DNA of 39,124 nucleotides from JTS-AC122 sp041742635 (GTDB lineage Bacteria; Planctomycetota; Phycisphaerae; Phycisphaerales; UBA1924). The stretch lies in assembly GCA_041742635.1 (NCBI GenBank), contig JBGSIF010000374.1, positions 1 through 39,124 of the forward strand, read 5' to 3'. This document shows positions 11,501-17,580 of the stretch, one piece after another (positions within the stretch are counted from its first letter, which is position 1; the number at the start of each line of letters is the position of its first letter). Position numbers and translations under genes: made by a program. Under the pieces are notes generated by a model. It was not told where the DNA came from, did no database searches, and saw only the letters and a list, made by a program, of their open reading frames with translations.

Positions 11501-11638
11501 TTCACCGGCCGCTACTAACGACCGGTTCGGGATTTGCGGCGACAGTTTGCCAGCCCTAAACAGGCATCGCGTGAGTCGAATCCATGCGCTCTGCGCAACC
11601 CGACCACACACCGCCCCACCACAACTTGTTTGACGCAT
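5534..11638 (-). CDS. Repetitive beta-helix-type surface protein with LEPR-XLL-like motif and C-terminal dockerin
   Basis: This is a 2034-residue protein with a GGGAGG ribosome site about 9 bases before the ATG. The first 58 residues are an unusually long leader ending in EPLERRVLLAA (60-70). That motif matches the LEPR-XLL type seen at the N-terminus of large planctomycete exported proteins. It is followed by a WDGAAGSGSWHDSGNW segment of the kind that opens autotransporter-like repeats. The body is Gly/Thr/Asn/Ser-rich and has about seven degenerate units of roughly 230-260 residues. Recurring cues are TLNG, FxGGxQxLSGxASIxFD, ADR and ITxRGGxGxI, which suggests a parallel beta-helix. The last 50 residues are a paired EF-hand dockerin-like module (DWNMDGAINSQDYFDF and DFNTDGVTNSQDFFDF) reaching the stop codon. 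It is likely exported and anchored or assembled outside the cell. The ligand and role are unknown. Confidence 0.9.
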   Translation of the reverse strand: MRQTSCGGAVCGRVAQSAWIRLTRCLFRAGKLSPQIPNRSLVAAGEGAEGEPSWGIGVFEPLERRVLLAAVTWDGAAGSGSWHDSGNWLVQGESRRVPGPNDDVTISVAANPTIFINTGNQVIRTLVSDESLEVRTNGTLSVLAGASFSAPLALPGGTLSGGVFTSVGGAVINVPSGSTNASAGRLAGVTLRANVNVQNNADLLVSSGLTLDGATITVLGVANTSRVQFMGNQSINMGTSPGAIVLGGTSSAIRLNPDNSPAIVLTIEPGIAITGRGIIGDQSGVNTLLNRGTIVANVAGQDLIVSVGVLTHQGTIQGIMSGRALLQSANWSSTGTLSADAGTLATRNIWSHSGTLQLLNSGILDLGGTFSLAGAIQRTGGTAQIIGTLNGPLNLTGPMGTWNIQGDGTIANGEVFTSLLVPAGAEANLVGVTLREDLTIDNGGTLDIAGGLVLSTANVSIVGSGTVTRLFINGSQSISGTGELRLAGTTAEIRFNRNSIPTTIVTFEQGITTTGRGGLLNWTGTNSFINRGRLLANIAAADLQIGSTSFMNEGLIEAASAARLLIIAPTLTWLPGSGAVSDNGTIDLSSTTTINTIPLTLQTRNSGRINLNGAWDNTARTISIVNPDPMGGSIWLNSGNITGGSLVMPIGSRLSVATYTLNSVAVDGDVVLPASGGVSLTINNGLTLNGQLTLAATGASLIFNAGSPLAGTGTIFFDPTLGGADRRIEVNGIGTLTLGPSFTVRGGRGIITTANEGQLVNQGTINADQVGTTITVNILARNSGTLRTTSGDLTINTPAIGNAPFSELLLLPGATVRADGGTVTFFDGAIDNDAGPLGVAFFASTNITIGRVVFSGGVVFDNTAAVISIDAPSAMGRFRLEAAEFIGGTINVSPTSAISPNSGVNRLRATTINGDLDLSDSVARLTVLDGLTLNGTARLSGVVNSTMGNAAGIGFENTQTLSGIATIEFVATLDGADRFINIRNGSTLTIGHGITFRGGRGAIYGDSEFGGPAGNLISAATIIADTPNRTILVKPTSWTNSGSLQATAAGSVLSVQTAPRLLSGSQVVANAGRVDFNFSGIGFTNESTTPLSMSASNNGQIRFVTGVHLFNAGSTLLIDAQPAQGSFRMESATIDGGLVNLVGQSAISFSSSVNNSLRALTLNGNLALSDSSANVVLWRDITLNGVVTLNGPGSNLGFVGGLQTLSGNASIVFDPTQAGADRLVTLGAGSLLTLAPTITLRGGRAIINAPSGGVLTNLGTIAADATAQSLTIGSLLVLNNAGSLQASNGGVLNIFSNTITLSTSTLLRASGIVAPNNISRVVLGEAGDLITNAAAGFLDVQASSGGEVRLSGTLINTARVIRADAPSGGGLRLEGGRIEGGTINLIGSSVLTASTSLSNRLNAVTVNGNILLGPATSPAPNEFIEIIGGLTLNGSATLAGSGSELRFSGGVQSLTGTASIFFDPASAASARLLRVANAGSLTIGSGITIRGGLGVIGQLNGGVIVNHGTIISEVSGRDITLSPTILTNSGSLRAASGGSLSLSPLSSLIFLPGSAIRAVGGATVSLTPPALVNNAGTLSIESTGAASVSINSALFTNENATLAINAPSGIVQFTGGTLAGGTLSLTAPSTLRINRPSDLVTFTNGVVVNGNLDLVGTSGTLLVTQGILRGGLTINGTARLAASDSRIFFSGGVQSLSGIGTVIFDSAVGGSTRFLWASQGCTLTIDPDITIRGGIGQVGFFNSANLGIIINRGRVAADIMGQAITLQSFRYTTEGTVEALGGGIITLSVSAGGTHTNFSAGTLTGGTWIVTGTSTLNFDPGAITTNAAAIRLSGAGSVFTNLSTMALNTGSFTITDARSYSPVAAVTQFTNAGSLFLGRAAVLSLNAANFVQTTAGTLIFEVAGTTENENGRLATNVSATLAGVVSAAAAPGFTPDTASSVRVINAASLTGTFSSANFPSTGLIFAVDYQQAALGDVFLTFEPRLQADWNMDGAINSQDYFDFLSAFFALDADFNTDGVTNSQDFFDFITVFFA

Positions 11639-11938
11639 CGATGGATCCTCCCACGAGCCGAGTAGCTACACCTGTTCTAATCTACCAGATGTGGTTGAGC
11701 GATTCAAGCATAATTATCGGAATCAAATAATAATTATGAGACACAGGGAACGAGGATGGCAGGACCGATAATGAATCGGAAAACCGAGCGGAAGAGGGGG
11801 TGCGGAAATAGTTCGAGCGGCGATAGAGTTGATCGCCGAAGTTCGATCGTGAGAGGTATCGGGTGGGGAAGTGATTGCGTGTGTGCCAGCCGTCGAGCCG
11901 GCTGGGGGGCAATCGCCCGCCGATCGAAGGAGAGACCG
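11639..11938. other. 300-bp divergent intergenic region
   Basis: This spacer separates the start of the repetitive surface protein (minus) from the start of the zinc-ribbon protein (plus), so promoters for both should lie here. I saw no convincing -35/-10 pair. The only notable element is the AT-rich inverted repeat at 11709-11738. An in-frame extension of the downstream gene to 11756 exists but has no ribosome site. Confidence 0.6.
11709..11738. repeat. AT-rich 9-bp perfect inverted repeat
   Basis: CATAATTAT (11709-11717) is matched by its exact reverse complement ATAATTATG (11730-11738) with 12 bases between. The element stands out as AT-only DNA in a high-GC setting. It sits in a divergent promoter region, so an operator or an AT-rich promoter element is plausible. 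The regulator is unknown. Confidence 0.5.
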
Positions 11939-12559
11939 ATGCGTTTGTTCCCGAGTACATGGACGGTGCCGTTCGCCCGGCGGGTGCGAGTGTGGAGCGC
12001 GGCGGGCACCGTGTGTGCGATTGCGCTCTTCACTGTTTCAGCACACACTCGCGGGGTGGTACGGTCAGGGAAATGGATCGCTGGGGTGTCGAGCGGGTGT
12101 CTGGTCGCGGGGACGGAATACGACTATGGCCCGGGAGGATCTGGCGTGCGATGGACCATCGCGGGGGGTGTAGTGATTCAGGCCGAACGAACGTGGGACG
12201 CGGGATTCGCTGCGGCGTGGCGCCCGTTCCGGGCGGGGAACAAGTCGTATTCACGCGCGGTGGTGCCGATCTGGCCGGGGATGCTCGCGCTTGGGGTCAT
12301 GACAGCGGTCGCACACGGTGTGATCATCGGGCGGCGAACCGGCGACCCTGGGCGATGTGCAGGGTGCGGGTATGACATTGCCTCGTTGCTGAAGCGTGGC
12401 GGCCGGGAAGACTCGGATGCCGCGCCGGGAGTATCGCACGAGAGCGGAGACAGAGGTCGCGTTGGAATGGAGATGCCGCGGTGTCCGGAGTGCGGGCGAG
12501 TCGCCACGGTGGTGATGGTGAAGCCAAAAAGACGGGGAAAGGCAGCGGAGCGGGCGTAA
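11939..12559 (+). CDS. Small membrane protein with cytoplasmic-type zinc ribbon
   Basis: This is a 206-residue protein. I chose the ATG at 11939 because GAAGGAGAG lies just upstream; the longer frame from 11756 has no such site. There is one hydrophobic segment at about 17-37 and a second at about 108-130. A C-terminal pair of CxxC motifs follows (C140/C143 in CAGCGYD and C182/C185 in CPECG), separated by a polar insert of about 35 residues. CGYD...CPECG ribbons on small membrane proteins are common in planctomycetes and have no established function. Two membrane passes would put both ends in the cytoplasm with the ribbon inside. The gene ends 203 bases before gspG on the same strand, so it may share regulation with the secretion operon, but nothing links it to secretion directly. 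Confidence 0.75.
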   Translation: MRLFPSTWTVPFARRVRVWSAAGTVCAIALFTVSAHTRGVVRSGKWIAGVSSGCLVAGTEYDYGPGGSGVRWTIAGGVVIQAERTWDAGFAAAWRPFRAGNKSYSRAVVPIWPGMLALGVMTAVAHGVIIGRRTGDPGRCAGCGYDIASLLKRGGREDSDAAPGVSHESGDRGRVGMEMPRCPECGRVATVVMVKPKRRGKAAERA

Positions 12560-12762
12560 GGTGCCTGGATGCTCGCAATATGTTTGGCGGCAAGAAGTTA
12601 ACGCATGATCGGTACACCTGAAGTGGGTTGGCCGGTACACTGTGAGCCGTGGAGTTGGTACCGAAACGGATCGTCGGCGGCCCACCCACCACGCCACGGT
12701 GCGCCAGCCCAATGCGGGCGCGTGCTTCGGAAATCACGGAACAGAACCTCGGAGAACACACC
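12560..12762 (+). other. Spacer before the T2SS operon
   Basis: This 203-bp region is non-coding. It contains an 8-bp direct repeat CGGTACAC at 12610-12617 and 12633-12640 (23-bp period), which could be a binding site or chance. The operon promoter is presumably here, but I could not identify a convincing one. Confidence 0.4.
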
Positions 12763-13341
12763 ATGACGAAGACCACACAGAATCGAAACAACTCAGGGAC
12801 CGGGGCGGGGTGGACGGCATTGGTTCATTCGTCCCGCCGCGGATTTACGCTGCTCGAAGTGATGATCGTGATCGTGATCATCCTCGCGATCCTTGGGTTG
12901 GTGACGGTGAACCTAATGGGGGCACGGGATAAGGCAAATAAGGGTGTGGTGCAGATGAAACTCGCGTCGCTGAAGAGCGCGCTGGATCAGTTCAGCCTCG
13001 ACTTCAACCGGTACCCCGCCGAGGAGGGCGAGGGGCTGCAGGCGTTGTGGAACCCGGATGTGATTCCGGAGGAGGAAAAGTCCAAGTGGCGGACGGGCGG
13101 TTACATGAAGGAAGCGACGCCGCGCGACGACTGGGGGAGTGAATGGATGTACCGTCTGTCGGTACCAGAAGATGGTGCGGCGAGCGGTGCGGTGACGAGC
13201 GCGTATCAGATCTGGTCGATCGGGCCGGACAAACAAGACGGGACCGCAGACGACATTTATCCGACCGGTGCCAAGTCATCAGACGAAGAAGGCGGGAGCG
13301 ATGTCGGGCCGCCACCGGCTCCCCCGTCGACGGGCGGGTGA
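12763..13341 (+). CDS. gspG: Major pseudopilin GspG of type II secretion
   Basis: This is a 192-residue protein. The start at 12763 is favoured over the in-frame start at 12649 because CGGAGA lies upstream and it gives a normal pre-pseudopilin leader. The prepilin peptidase site is RRG27/F28 followed by TLLEVMIVIVIILAIL, with Glu at mature position 5. The body has the GspG signature: the ARDKANKG helix, NRYPAEEGEGLQAL, and a C-terminal GPDKQDGTADDIYP calcium-site-like loop. GspG is the main subunit of the periplasmic pseudopilus that pushes substrates through the secretin. It is processed at the inner membrane by GspO, which is not in this window. It is the first recognisable gene of the operon, and gspH follows after 131 bases. 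The C-terminal 25 residues are an extra acidic and Pro-rich tail. Confidence 0.95.
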   Translation: MTKTTQNRNNSGTGAGWTALVHSSRRGFTLLEVMIVIVIILAILGLVTVNLMGARDKANKGVVQMKLASLKSALDQFSLDFNRYPAEEGEGLQALWNPDVIPEEEKSKWRTGGYMKEATPRDDWGSEWMYRLSVPEDGAASGAVTSAYQIWSIGPDKQDGTADDIYPTGAKSSDEEGGSDVGPPPAPPSTGG

Positions 13342-13455
13342 ATCCGGAGGATGAAAGTGATCGGCGCAGCGCGTCGGTGGCGTCGGGCGTAACAGACGAC
13401 GTCGCGGTTGTGTGATTGGCGCACCGGGCGAAAACGAGCCTCGGGAGAAATGCAC

Positions 13456-13476
13456 ATGAACCATGGAGCCAAATGA
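13456..13476 (+). other. Six-codon micro-ORF overlapping the gspH start
   Basis: ATG at 13456 encodes MNHGAK and then TGA, which overlaps the gspH ATG as ATGA. GGGAGA lies a sensible distance upstream of the micro-ORF, while gspH itself has only GGAG at 4-base spacing. Ribosomes could load here and reinitiate at gspH. This is inference from layout and could be chance. Confidence 0.25.
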
Positions 13477-14267
13477 ACCGCGCGTTCACGATCCTCGAAG
13501 TACTCATCGTCGTGCTGCTGCTCGTGCTGATCGGAGCGGTGGTGGCGCCGATTGCAGTGTCCGAGATCGGGCGAACATCGCTGGAAGAAGGCAAGCGTCA
13601 GGTCGAGGCGGGAGTGATGCTTGCTCGGAGCGACGCACAGCGGCGAGGCGTGGTGCTGCGGCTATGGGCGAGCAACCCGGGGATGACCGAAGCACCGACC
13701 GCCGCCGTCGAGTTGTACACGATCGATTTGTATCCGTCGAAAAACGAGGCAGTGTCGTCGGATCGGACATCGAGTGAAAACGATCGACCCGGAGCGAGCG
13801 GCTATCGTGACGGAACGGAGCGGATCGTGCTGGTGCTGCCGGCGGGGGTGTGTGTATCAAACTTCGCGCCCGGCGGGCTCCGCAGCGAGGGAGCCGATCG
13901 GGCAGAGTCCGAAGATTGGCTCGGCACCACCGGCAATAGCGTGGTCGGCGAGACGGGAGACGAGGTCGATGTGCCCGTGCTGATCGCGACGTGCTTTCCG
14001 GACGGGCAGGTCGTACAGGTCCGTGGCGACGGGGAGGGGTGCTTTGTGTACAGACAGAACGGCGGATCGGCAGGCTCGCCGCGCGGTGCCGGGAGTGGGC
14101 GTGCGATCGGTGAAGGATGGTCACTGCGTGTGAACTCGTGGACCGGTGCCGTCACGGCGACGCCGGTGGCGCCGATGTCGGAGGACGCAGCAAAGGACGA
14201 CGAACCGGAACCGAAGCCGGTTACCAGTAAGCCCGAAGAAACGAAGGAGGCGGAGGAGAAGCCGTAG
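13473..14267 (+). CDS. gspH: Minor pseudopilin, GspH-like
   Basis: This is a 264-residue protein. The ATG at 13473 gives MNRA/FTILEVLIVV, a class III leader with only four residues before the cleavage point and Glu at mature position 5. The residue before the cut is Ala rather than Gly, which is tolerated in some pseudopilins. A single hydrophobic helix spans about 5-27. The rest is a soluble beta-rich domain starting SLEEGKRQVEAGVMLARSDAQRRG, as in GspH. The C-terminus is a Pro/Glu/Lys-rich tail. Assignment as GspH rests on its position between gspG and gspI and on this segment; the family is poorly conserved. The gene ends in TAG directly abutting the gspI ATG. GspH sits in or near the tip of the pseudopilus. 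Confidence 0.72.
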   Translation: MNRAFTILEVLIVVLLLVLIGAVVAPIAVSEIGRTSLEEGKRQVEAGVMLARSDAQRRGVVLRLWASNPGMTEAPTAAVELYTIDLYPSKNEAVSSDRTSSENDRPGASGYRDGTERIVLVLPAGVCVSNFAPGGLRSEGADRAESEDWLGTTGNSVVGETGDEVDVPVLIATCFPDGQVVQVRGDGEGCFVYRQNGGSAGSPRGAGSGRAIGEGWSLRVNSWTGAVTATPVAPMSEDAAKDDEPEPKPVTSKPEETKEAEEKP

Positions 14268-14858
14268 ATGCGAAGCAAGACCAGCAAAAATGTGCCGCGG
14301 GGTGAGGCTCGAAAACGGGCGGGCTGCCATGGCGCGCTGCTGCTGGAGGTCATGCTGTCGCTAACCCTCTTCGTGGTCGGGGGCGGCGCGGTACTGGGGA
14401 TTGTGAATCAGGGAGTAGGCTCGCTGCAAGCAACCCGTGACAAGTTGTACGCGGCAGATGTGGCGCGGTCGGCGATGGCAGAAATCGAAGCCGGGATCTC
14501 GTCGCCGCTCACGCTCAACGGTCCTGTCCGCGCGTGGACCGATCCGGATGAAGAACTGAGCGGCGAAGAAAACTCCGGCGTAGGGACCGGGGAGACACGG
14601 GCGGTTGAATGGGAACTTCGAGTGGAAACTTCGCCGACGAAGTTCGACGGACTCACACTGATCACGGTCACGGCGGAGCGGATGACGACGACGGGGATGG
14701 TTGAGGGATACACGCTCAGTCAGTTGGTGCGGCTCAAGGCCGACTCGGCGGATTCGGTGGGTGAAGAAGACGACATCACGAAAGCGGCGGAGCGAGGGTC
14801 GCAGCGACAGCCGTCGCGGGAGCGTCGCTCGCCGCAGGACGGGGAGCCGGAGCGATGA
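14268..14858 (+). CDS. gspI: Minor pseudopilin GspI-like
   Basis: This is a 196-residue protein whose ATG follows the gspH stop with no gap, with GGAGGAG inside the end of gspH as ribosome site. The leader is HG22/ALLLEVMLSLTLFV, with Glu at mature position 5. The mature body contains RDKLYAADVARSAMAEIEAG, typical of GspI and related tip pseudopilins, followed by VEWELRVET and LTLITVTAERM strands. A Ser/Arg-rich tail of about 35 residues ends the protein. GspI forms the pseudopilus tip complex with GspJ and GspK, both encoded next. Its stop overlaps the gspJ start by four bases (ATGA), indicating coupled translation. The symbol is by order and length; similar proteins are sometimes called generic type II pseudopilins. 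Confidence 0.78.
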   Translation: MRSKTSKNVPRGEARKRAGCHGALLLEVMLSLTLFVVGGGAVLGIVNQGVGSLQATRDKLYAADVARSAMAEIEAGISSPLTLNGPVRAWTDPDEELSGEENSGVGTGETRAVEWELRVETSPTKFDGLTLITVTAERMTTTGMVEGYTLSQLVRLKADSADSVGEEDDITKAAERGSQRQPSRERRSPQDGEPER

Positions 14859-15679
14859 CAGACCGGTTGCACCATCGAGAAAGACAGACGTGGCAACACG
14901 CGCTCGTCCGTACGCACTGGTCACTGCGGCCTGGATTTACACTGCTGGAGGTGCTGCTGTGCCTTGGCCTGATTGTCGTATTGATCGGTGCGATGTCGGT
15001 GTTTCTACTTGATATCGTGCAGCGGCGAGCATCGCTCGCGCGCGGCGCCCGCGACATTCAGTCGGCGGGGGCGTTCTTCGAACGGATCGAGGCGGACATG
15101 CTCGCGGGGTTGGCGGGCGGGCCGGGGATGGGAGCGGGCGTCAAAGGGACTGCTACGTCTCTGCGCTTGCTGACGCGTGGGGTGGACCTTTCGAGTGATC
15201 GAGTGATCGACGCGGGCGATCTACAGGGATCTGAGTTCGTGTTCAACCCCGGGGTGTGCATACTGACAGCGCAGAGGCTGTCTGGGCTGAATAGCCTGGC
15301 GGGGAGCGGAGGGGGTGCGGATCCCGAGGTGCTGTCGGATCGCTTCGAGCGGGTGCGGTTCCGCTATTACGACGGGCGTGCGTGGCGGGATGAGTTCGAC
15401 TCGCTCAGCGAAGGAACCCTGCCGGTCGCAGTCGAAGTGAATGTATGGGTAACATCGGTGGGCAACGAACGGGCGGTGGTTCGCCGAGGCTTGCCTGCGG
15501 GCGTGGCATCCGTCGGGGCGAGTGAGGCCGTGGGTGCATCGGGCGAAGAATCCAAAGCGAACACCGACACGAGAGCGCCTTCGGGCGTAGCAACGGATCC
15601 AAATAACGCAATAGAAATAGAGCGGGGTCCGCCGGCTCGGCGACGTGTGATCGTGGTGCCCGACGGGCCGGATGCGTAA
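14855..15679 (+). CDS. gspJ: Minor pseudopilin GspJ-like
   Basis: This is a 274-residue protein that begins inside the gspI stop (ATGA). The prepilin site is PG27/FTLLEVLLCLGLIVVLIG, with Glu at mature position 5. The mature domain includes GARDIQSAGAFFERIEADM and VSDRFERVRFRYYDG-like segments (SDRFERVRFRYYDGRAWRDE), which match the GspJ pattern of a beta-sheet ending in a short stretch describing the residue pair RYYDG. A Ser/Ala-rich linker and an ARRRVIVVPDG tail complete the protein. GspJ joins GspI and GspK in the tip complex that nucleates the pseudopilus. gspK follows after 14 bases. Confidence 0.82.
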   Translation: MTDRLHHRERQTWQHALVRTHWSLRPGFTLLEVLLCLGLIVVLIGAMSVFLLDIVQRRASLARGARDIQSAGAFFERIEADMLAGLAGGPGMGAGVKGTATSLRLLTRGVDLSSDRVIDAGDLQGSEFVFNPGVCILTAQRLSGLNSLAGSGGGADPEVLSDRFERVRFRYYDGRAWRDEFDSLSEGTLPVAVEVNVWVTSVGNERAVVRRGLPAGVASVGASEAVGASGEESKANTDTRAPSGVATDPNNAIEIERGPPARRRVIVVPDGPDA

Positions 15680-15693
15680 CGGAGAGCCGCGCG

Positions 15694-17580
15694 ATGAGAT
15701 CGATCGGACGAGTAGGCAATGGGGAGCGTCGAAGAGCGGTAGTGCTGCTGATATCGCTCGTCGTCATCACGATCGGCGCTCTGATCAGCACATCGGTGCT
15801 GTATTTCGCGGGAGCGCAAAGCCGTGCGGCACAGGTCGGCTTGCGGGCGGGCAAATCACGTTCGATGGCATGGTCCGGGGTGCAGGCGGTGATGGCCGAA
15901 CTGGCATCGCAGCGTGATGAGATGCTGCAGGGAGCCTCGCCGAGTGTGACGGAATACTGGAGCGTGATTGGAGAGAACGGCGAGACCGAATCGCTAGGCC
16001 CGAATCAGGAACAATGGGGATTCCGCTTGCTGCGAGTGAGACGCTCGGGCGGCGTGGAGGACGGCGGGGAGTGGGTCGCGTGCGATCCGGAAATGGGAAA
16101 ACTAGACGCCAACTCGGCGACGAAGGACATGCTGACGAAACTGCCGGGCGTGTCGGCGGCGTTAGCCGACGCGATCATCTCGGCGAGGAATGAGAGAAGG
16201 TTTGCGAGTGTCACAGAAATGCTGCGAGTGCCGGGGATGACTTCTTCGCTCCTGTTTGAAGGGGCGGAAGAATCGGGCGGAAGTGAAACGCAAGAGAGCG
16301 TGCGAGAAGGCTCAACAAACGATGGGGCAGCCATTGACGCTGATGCGAAGAACCCACCGTCTGGTGGATTCAATGACGAGGCCGAAAAGCCGGCCGATGC
16401 CAAGTTTGGCATGGACACACAAGACGAACTAGCGGCGGACTCCGACGGTGCGAGTGGCCGCGGCCGTCCGCTTGTCGAGTTTGTCACGGTGTTCAGTTTC
16501 GATCCTGAAGTGCAACTTGGATTCGGTGCCAAGGCTTCGGAGGCGCGTGGGAACCAACGTATCGACCTGAATGTGGAGTGGTCGCAGGAACTGGGAACTG
16601 CGATCGAACGCCGATTCGATCGAGCGTTGGCGGACGGGGTGAAGTCACTGCTGGAGAGTGGACGCAAGTTCAGAAAACCGTCGGATATTGTGAAAGCACT
16701 GCGAGAGTTTCAGGTTAAGCCGGACGGTTGGGCGGAGGTACTCGACGCGTTCACGGCGAATGGCGAAGAGTATCGATTTGGGCAAGTGGATCTTGGAACA
16801 GCGAGCGAAGTGGTGCTCGCGTGCGTGCCGGGAATCAGCCGGAACGCGGCGAAGGAGATCGTGTACCGCAGGGGGAGGCTGGACGACGAGCGTCGCCGGA
16901 CGGCTGCATGGCCGGTGTTGGAAGGGATCGTGACCGAAGAAGAGTTCGAGCAAGCCGTGGATTATCTCACAACGCGGTGCGTGCAGTGGCGAGTCGTGAT
17001 CGAAGGCGGGATATTGCCCGGGCTGGAAGAGGCATCGTTCGACGGGACCGATGGAAGCGGCGGACGGTGGGAAGAATCGCGTGAAGAGAGCGACTCGATC
17101 GAAGCCGCGGAGTTTGCCCGCCGGGTGGACGGGCGGGCAGTCCCCGAAACGAAAGAGCGAATCGTGCTGGAGGCAGTGATCGATGTATCGTCTGAGAAAG
17201 CTCGCGTAGCGATGCTGCGCGACGTCACGCACTTGCCACTCTCCCGGCGCCTGGCACTCAAAGGGCGCTCCGAGCGGCGCCGGGATGCGGCGACGGTTGA
17301 CGCACCGTCGCCGGGTACGAACGACAGCGGGGGAGTACGCGCGGGCATAACGCCGCCGGAAACAGAGCCGGAGGACGAACCGCTTTTGAGTTTTTCGGAC
17401 CTGGAACTCGATGCGATGGAGTCGAACTCGTTGCCGAATATTCAACCTGACAGTTCCTCGCCCAGCGGTGCACGGCAGGGCAACAATTCGCGTTCGGGGT
17501 CTGCGGGCGTCGAAAGCCGCCCGAAAGGAGACCGCCGAGTTGGACGGTGGACGACGGGCGGGCAAGGAGGCAAGCCATGA
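15694..17580 (+). CDS. gspK: Tip pseudopilin GspK
   Basis: This is a 628-residue protein, longer than the usual GspK of about 300-350. A GGAGAG ribosome site lies 8 bases upstream. The N-terminus RRRA15/VVLLISLVVITIG is a class III leader in which Ala replaces Gly before the cut. As in other GspK proteins, Glu at mature position 5 is absent. A helix-hairpin-helix region starts at LDANSATKDMLTKLPGV (about 137-190). A second GspK-type hairpin segment is at VDLGTASEVVLACVPGIS (about 365-395). An acidic low-complexity insert lies between about 193 and 255. The last 160 residues are Arg/Ser/Pro-rich and probably disordered. GspK caps the pseudopilus. Its stop overlaps the gspL start (ATGA). Confidence 0.88.
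   Translation: MRSIGRVGNGERRRAVVLLISLVVITIGALISTSVLYFAGAQSRAAQVGLRAGKSRSMAWSGVQAVMAELASQRDEMLQGASPSVTEYWSVIGENGETESLGPNQEQWGFRLLRVRRSGGVEDGGEWVACDPEMGKLDANSATKDMLTKLPGVSAALADAIISARNERRFASVTEMLRVPGMTSSLLFEGAEESGGSETQESVREGSTNDGAAIDADAKNPPSGGFNDEAEKPADAKFGMDTQDELAADSDGASGRGRPLVEFVTVFSFDPEVQLGFGAKASEARGNQRIDLNVEWSQELGTAIERRFDRALADGVKSLLESGRKFRKPSDIVKALREFQVKPDGWAEVLDAFTANGEEYRFGQVDLGTASEVVLACVPGISRNAAKEIVYRRGRLDDERRRTAAWPVLEGIVTEEEFEQAVDYLTTRCVQWRVVIEGGILPGLEEASFDGTDGSGGRWEESREESDSIEAAEFARRVDGRAVPETKERIVLEAVIDVSSEKARVAMLRDVTHLPLSRRLALKGRSERRRDAATVDAPSPGTNDSGGVRAGITPPETEPEDEPLLSFSDLELDAMESNSLPNIQPDSSSPSGARQGNNSRSGSAGVESRPKGDRRVGRWTTGGQGGKP

Noticed and set aside
13341..13387. A 13-codon frame right after gspG with GGAGG before its ATG
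   Set aside because: The ribosome site directly abuts the ATG with no spacing and the frame ends after 13 codons; likely chance.
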